A stretch of 64,000 nucleotides of DNA from JASBTN01 sp965228805. Lineage in GTDB: Bacteria; Pseudomonadota; Alphaproteobacteria; Rhodobacterales; Rhodobacteraceae. Shown here one piece after another: positions 61,124 to 64,000 of the stretch. Where the stretch lies: NCBI RefSeq assembly GCF_965228805.1, contig NZ_CBDDIE010000003.1, positions 3,472,001 through 3,536,000 of the forward strand, given 5' to 3'. Position numbers and translations under genes: made by a program. The notes under the pieces were generated by a model that was not told the origin of the DNA, made no database searches, and saw nothing but the letters and a program-made list of their open reading frames with translations. The stretch's first letter is position 1; each line of letters opens with the position of its first letter.

Positions 61124-61816
61124 TCATCCGCGCAGCCAGGCCTCCAGATGGCCGATATTCGGCAGCACCACATCTGCATGCGGGGCGAGCTCCGCCTCCC
61201 CGGCGATCCCGGTCAGCACGCCCACGGTCTGCATCCCCGCCGCGCGACCAGCGTGCAGGTCGTGCAGGCTGTCCCCCACCATGACCACCCGCGCAGGGTC
61301 CAGCCCTGTCTCGGTCGCAAACCCCAGGCACTGGCCGGGTTCGGGCTTGAACCCATGGCCGCTGTCATAGCCTGCCACGAAGTCGAACTTCTCTAGCACG
61401 CCCGCCCCGCCCAGATGGGCCAGTGCCGGGGCCTCGGCGTCATTGGTCGCGACGCCCAGCTTCAGCCCCATCGCCTTGAGACCGTCAAGGAAGGGGCCCA
61501 GCGGCACCGCCTCTGCCTGAGGCGTTTTCGAGGCCTCGTCGTTCAACGCGGCCTCCAGCTCGTCCAGTGGCATGTCGATATGTTCGCCCATCGCCACGAC
61601 GATTTCCTCGGGCGTATAGGCGATGACCAGGCTGTCCGGCGCGAATGTGCCCGTGTCGCGGTCATACCCCATGACCTTCGCCACCCGATCCGCATAGGCT
61701 GCGTCATCGCCACAGAGCCGCACCAACACCGCCTCGGCCCAGCTGGCCCATGTGGCGCCGAAGTGAAACAGCGTGCCGTCCTTGTCGAAAATGACTCCAT
61801 CTGCGCGCATGGCCAC
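61124..61816 (-). CDS. HAD-superfamily phosphatase, phosphoglycolate-phosphatase-like
   Basis: The 230-residue protein has the HAD motifs VIFDKDGTLFHFGATW (nucleophile and acid Asp), GVATNDAEAPALAHL (motif II Thr) and a lysine region with PGQCLGFATETGLDPARVVMVGDSLHDLHAGRAAGM (motifs III and IV). It hydrolyses small phosphorylated metabolites; phosphoglycolate is a family guess. It lies 4 bases after the dehydrogenase gene on the same strand and ends near the hairpin cluster. Confidence 0.9.
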   Translation of the reverse strand: MAMRADGVIFDKDGTLFHFGATWASWAEAVLVRLCGDDAAYADRVAKVMGYDRDTGTFAPDSLVIAYTPEEIVVAMGEHIDMPLDELEAALNDEASKTPQAEAVPLGPFLDGLKAMGLKLGVATNDAEAPALAHLGGAGVLEKFDFVAGYDSGHGFKPEPGQCLGFATETGLDPARVVMVGDSLHDLHAGRAAGMQTVGVLTGIAGEAELAPHADVVLPNIGHLEAWLRG

Positions 61817-61820
61817 CCCC

Positions 61821-62693
61821 TCAGTCCAGAGCCCGCAGGCGCTTGATCAGGGACGAGGTGTCCCAACGCCCGCCGCCCAGTTTCTGCACGTCCTTGTAGA
61901 ACTGATCGACCAGCGCGGTCAGCGGCAGGGCCGCGCCATTGCGTTCTGCCTCATCCAGGCAGATACGCAGGTCCTTGCGCATCCAGTCCACCGCGAAACC
62001 GTAGTCGAAATGGTCATCCGCCATGGTCTCGTGCCGGTTCACCATCTGCCAGCTGCCAGCTGCACCGCCATGGATCACCTCGACCACATCGCGGATGTCC
62101 AGCCCCGCCTTCTCGGCAAAGTTCAGCCCCTCGGAGAGGCCCTGAACGATGCCCGCGATACAGATCTGGTTGACCATCTTGGTCAGCTGCCCGGCGCCAC
62201 TGTCACCCAGCCGCTTGATCACCCGGCCATAGGCCTGCATCACCGGCTCGGCCGTGTCATAGGCGGCCTGATCGCCGCCACACATGATCGCCAGAACACC
62301 ATTTTCGGCCCCAGCCTGGCCGCCCGAAATGGGCGCATCCACGAACTGCCCTCCCAGGGCGGCGGCCTCGGCGGCCAGCTCCTTGGTTACCTCGGCGGAA
62401 ACCGTAGTATGGTCGACCACGATCGCGCCCTGGCCCATACCGGCAAAGGCGCCGTCCTGCCCCTGGCAGACCGAGCGCAGATCATCGGCATTGCCCACGC
62501 AGATCATGATCAGCTCGGCGCCCTCGACCGCCTCGCGCGGGGTCGCATGCGCGCTGCCGCCATGCTCGTTGGCCCAGGCCTCGGCCTTGGCAAAGCTGCG
62601 GTTATAGACCGCCACCTCGTGGCCCGCCTTCACCAGGTGCCCGGCCATCGGGTAGCCCATGACCCCCAGCCCCAGAAACGCGCATTTCGCCAT
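61821..62693 (-). CDS. 3-hydroxyisobutyrate dehydrogenase family (2-hydroxy-3-oxopropionate reductase-like) enzyme
   Basis: The 290-residue protein carries the family pattern: FLGLGVMGYPMAGHLVKAGHEV (NAD binding), VDAPISGGQAGAENGVLAIMCGG (substrate) and GAGQLTKMVNQICIAG with the catalytic lysine. The C-terminus has DYGFAVDWMRKDL. It oxidises or reduces beta-hydroxyacids such as 3-hydroxyisobutyrate or tartronate semialdehyde. The start at the second ATG (62693) fits the GGAGG spacing better than 62696. It precedes the HAD gene by 4 bases. Confidence 0.9.
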   Translation of the reverse strand: MAKCAFLGLGVMGYPMAGHLVKAGHEVAVYNRSFAKAEAWANEHGGSAHATPREAVEGAELIMICVGNADDLRSVCQGQDGAFAGMGQGAIVVDHTTVSAEVTKELAAEAAALGGQFVDAPISGGQAGAENGVLAIMCGGDQAAYDTAEPVMQAYGRVIKRLGDSGAGQLTKMVNQICIAGIVQGLSEGLNFAEKAGLDIRDVVEVIHGGAAGSWQMVNRHETMADDHFDYGFAVDWMRKDLRICLDEAERNGAALPLTALVDQFYKDVQKLGGGRWDTSSLIKRLRALD

Positions 62694-62757
62694 CATGCCC
62701 TCCTTAGCATGTGAAACCTTTCCGACCTACCTAGCCTGCCCGCCGCAAAGGTCAAGC

Positions 62758-62847
62758 AAGGCTTTTCAGGACCGGGGGGGTGGGCAGCCACAGGCCCCAC
62801 TGCCCGCGCGACACCAGCCAGGGTGGGAGCCGGTCCTGAAAAGCCTT
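62758..62847. repeat. 18-bp perfect inverted repeat in the dehydrogenase/penicillin acylase divergent gap
   Basis: AAGGCTTTTCAGGACCGG (62758-62775) and its exact complement (62830-62847) flank 54 bases that themselves contain GGGCAG and CTGCCC. The structure could be a long stem, a miniature mobile element relic or a terminator. No flanking duplication is seen, and no gene lies in 62697-62947. Confidence 0.5.
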
Positions 62848-62947
62848 TCCCACCACACAGCAACCCCTCGCCGCTAGTCACCGCCCTCGCGTCCAACCGA
62901 TTGAAACGCCCCGCGAAGGCGGCTATGGAAAGAGGCGTTTTCCCGGG

Positions 62948-64000
62948 ATGGACATAGAACTCATGGCGCTTCTGTTTCGCTGGCTTGTCAGGATCATCGT
63001 GACCCTCATCGCACTGTCGGTGGTGGGCATCGGCATGGTCTATTACCTCGCCGCGCAATCCCTGCCCGACTATGACACCACCCGCACCGCACGCGGGCTG
63101 CACGACCGGATCGAGATCGTGCGCAACAACGCCAATGTGCCCCATATCTTCGGCACCAATGACGAGGATGTCTTCTTCGGCCTCGGTTATGCCCATGCCC
63201 AGGACCGGCTGTGGCAGATGACCATGATGCGCCGCACCGCCCAAGGCCGCCTGTCCGAAGTCTTCGGCCCCCGCACGCTGGAGGTGGACGAGCTGATGCG
63301 CCGCCTCGACATCTACCGCTTGGCGCAGCAGTCCGTCAGCGTACAGGACGAGGACACCAAAGCCGCCCTGCGCGCCTATGCCCGTGGCGTGAACGCCTGG
63401 CTGCAACGCGTGAATGACGAGGCGCTGGGGCGCGGCGCGCCCGAGTTCTTCCTGTTCGCGCCGGAAATCGCCCCCTGGCAGCCCGCCGACAGTATCGCGA
63501 TCCAGAAGCTGATGGGGGTGCAGATGGCGGGCCATCTACAGGAGGAGGTGCTGCGCGCCCGCGTGGGCCTGGCCCTGTCGCCGGATCGCCTTCAGGACAT
63601 CCTGCCCGACACGCCCGGCAATGGCGTGGCCGCCCTGCCAGATTTCGCCGGCCTCTTCCCGGGCGTGGACCCAAGCCGCGATTTCGCGGCCTACACGCCA
63701 CCCCGGGACCGCCCCTTCCTGTCCCCCGTCGCGCCGCGCGGGCTGGCGGGCGCCTCAAACGCCTGGGCCGCCGCGCCCGTGCGTTCCGCCGCTGGCGGCA
63801 CCCTTCTGGCCAATGACCCGCACCTGGGCCTCTCGGCTCCCTCGTTCTGGTATCTGGCCCGACTTGAGCTGTCCTCCGGTGGGGTGATCGGCGGCACCAT
63901 CCCGGGCATGCCGCTGGTGCTGGCCGGGCGCAGCGCCGATTTCGGCTGGGGCATTACCAGCTCCTACCTAGATGATCAGGACATCTTCATCGAAGAGCTG
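62948..64000 (+). CDS. Penicillin acylase family protein (3'-truncated by window edge)
   Basis: The open frame runs from ATG 62948 (or 62963) to the window end, 351 codons. The N-terminus has one transmembrane or signal segment (LLFRWLVRIIVTLIALSVVGIGM), then the A-chain blocks VPHIFGTNDEDVFFGLGYAHAQDRLWQM and RLDIYRLAQQSV. The autoproteolytic nucleophile is the serine in GASNAW (GxSNxW family pattern), followed by LLANDPHL. Such Ntn-hydrolases cleave N-acyl groups, including acyl-homoserine lactones. The substrate here is unknown. The upstream gap holds an 18-bp inverted repeat. Confidence 0.9.
   Translation, partial: MDIELMALLFRWLVRIIVTLIALSVVGIGMVYYLAAQSLPDYDTTRTARGLHDRIEIVRNNANVPHIFGTNDEDVFFGLGYAHAQDRLWQMTMMRRTAQGRLSEVFGPRTLEVDELMRRLDIYRLAQQSVSVQDEDTKAALRAYARGVNAWLQRVNDEALGRGAPEFFLFAPEIAPWQPADSIAIQKLMGVQMAGHLQEEVLRARVGLALSPDRLQDILPDTPGNGVAALPDFAGLFPGVDPSRDFAAYTPPRDRPFLSPVAPRGLAGASNAWAAAPVRSAAGGTLLANDPHLGLSAPSFWYLARLELSSGGVIGGTIPGMPLVLAGRSADFGWGITSSYLDDQDIFIEEL

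Overview
The window looks like a chromosomal segment of a marine Rhodobacteraceae (Roseobacter-group) alphaproteobacterium. The evidence is the GC-rich codon usage, a nrdR-ribD-ribE-ribBA-ribH-nusB locus, the dnaG-rpoD pair, a soxBDAG heterotetrameric sarcosine oxidase, a TRAP dicarboxylate transporter with its own two-component system, non-pyrrolysine MttB-type methyltransferases and many roseobacter-type small secreted proteins. I see no transposase, prophage, CRISPR array or rRNA. Two tRNA-Glu genes are present. Both window ends cut a gene: an MttB paralog at the left and a penicillin acylase at the right.

Layout. 1-2.5 kb: MttB tail, nitroreductase, two small envelope proteins, and a 34-codon small ORF with its own promoter-like sequence and terminator. 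2.9-13.8 kb: the riboflavin/nrdR/nusB cluster on the minus strand, split by three plus-strand capsule genes (kpsS, an OPX lipoprotein, kpsC). 13.9-17.3 kb: a coupled four-gene minus-strand set (HlyU-like, DCC, DUF4166, YjbQ), a dienelactone hydrolase, a structured repeat and a small unknown gene. 17.3-21.5 kb: rpoD and dnaG. 21.5-27 kb: sarcosine oxidase operon with an extra secreted protein inside it. 27.2-34.4 kb: TetR regulator, hom, glpX, isochorismatase-like hydrolase, recJ and tRNA-Glu, with two copies of a dispersed hairpin repeat. 34.5-40.1 kb: acyl-CoA dehydrogenase, AraC regulator and a 999-residue kinase-M23-aminotransferase fusion, ending in a second tRNA-Glu. 40.2-47.6 kb: TRAP transporter (dctPQM), GFA enzyme, dctD/dctB and an IalB-like protein. 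47.7-57.1 kb: a 2,454-residue autotransporter, then a GGDEF enzyme coupled to an H-NOX-like sensor. 57.3-64 kb: MttB methyltransferase, TMADH-like flavoprotein, HAD phosphatase, 3-hydroxyisobutyrate-dehydrogenase-like enzyme and a penicillin acylase.

How the genes may work together. The MttB homologs, the TMADH/DgcA-like flavoenzyme and sarcosine oxidase could form a stepwise demethylation route from glycine betaine to glycine; this is inferred from families, not shown. The dct genes form a C4-dicarboxylate-type uptake and sensing module, but its response regulator lacks the GAFTGA loop needed to contact sigma-54. The H-NOX-like protein lacks the expected proximal haem histidine yet is translationally coupled to a GGDEF enzyme with intact GGDEF and RxxD motifs. 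The most novel-looking items are the kinase-M23-aminotransferase fusion, this H-NOX-like/cyclic-di-GMP pair, the GAFTGA-less DctD, the 34-codon ORF, and several repeat families: tandem hairpins abutting stop codons, paired GGCTCATGC hairpin repeats, and a GANTC cluster upstream of rpoD.
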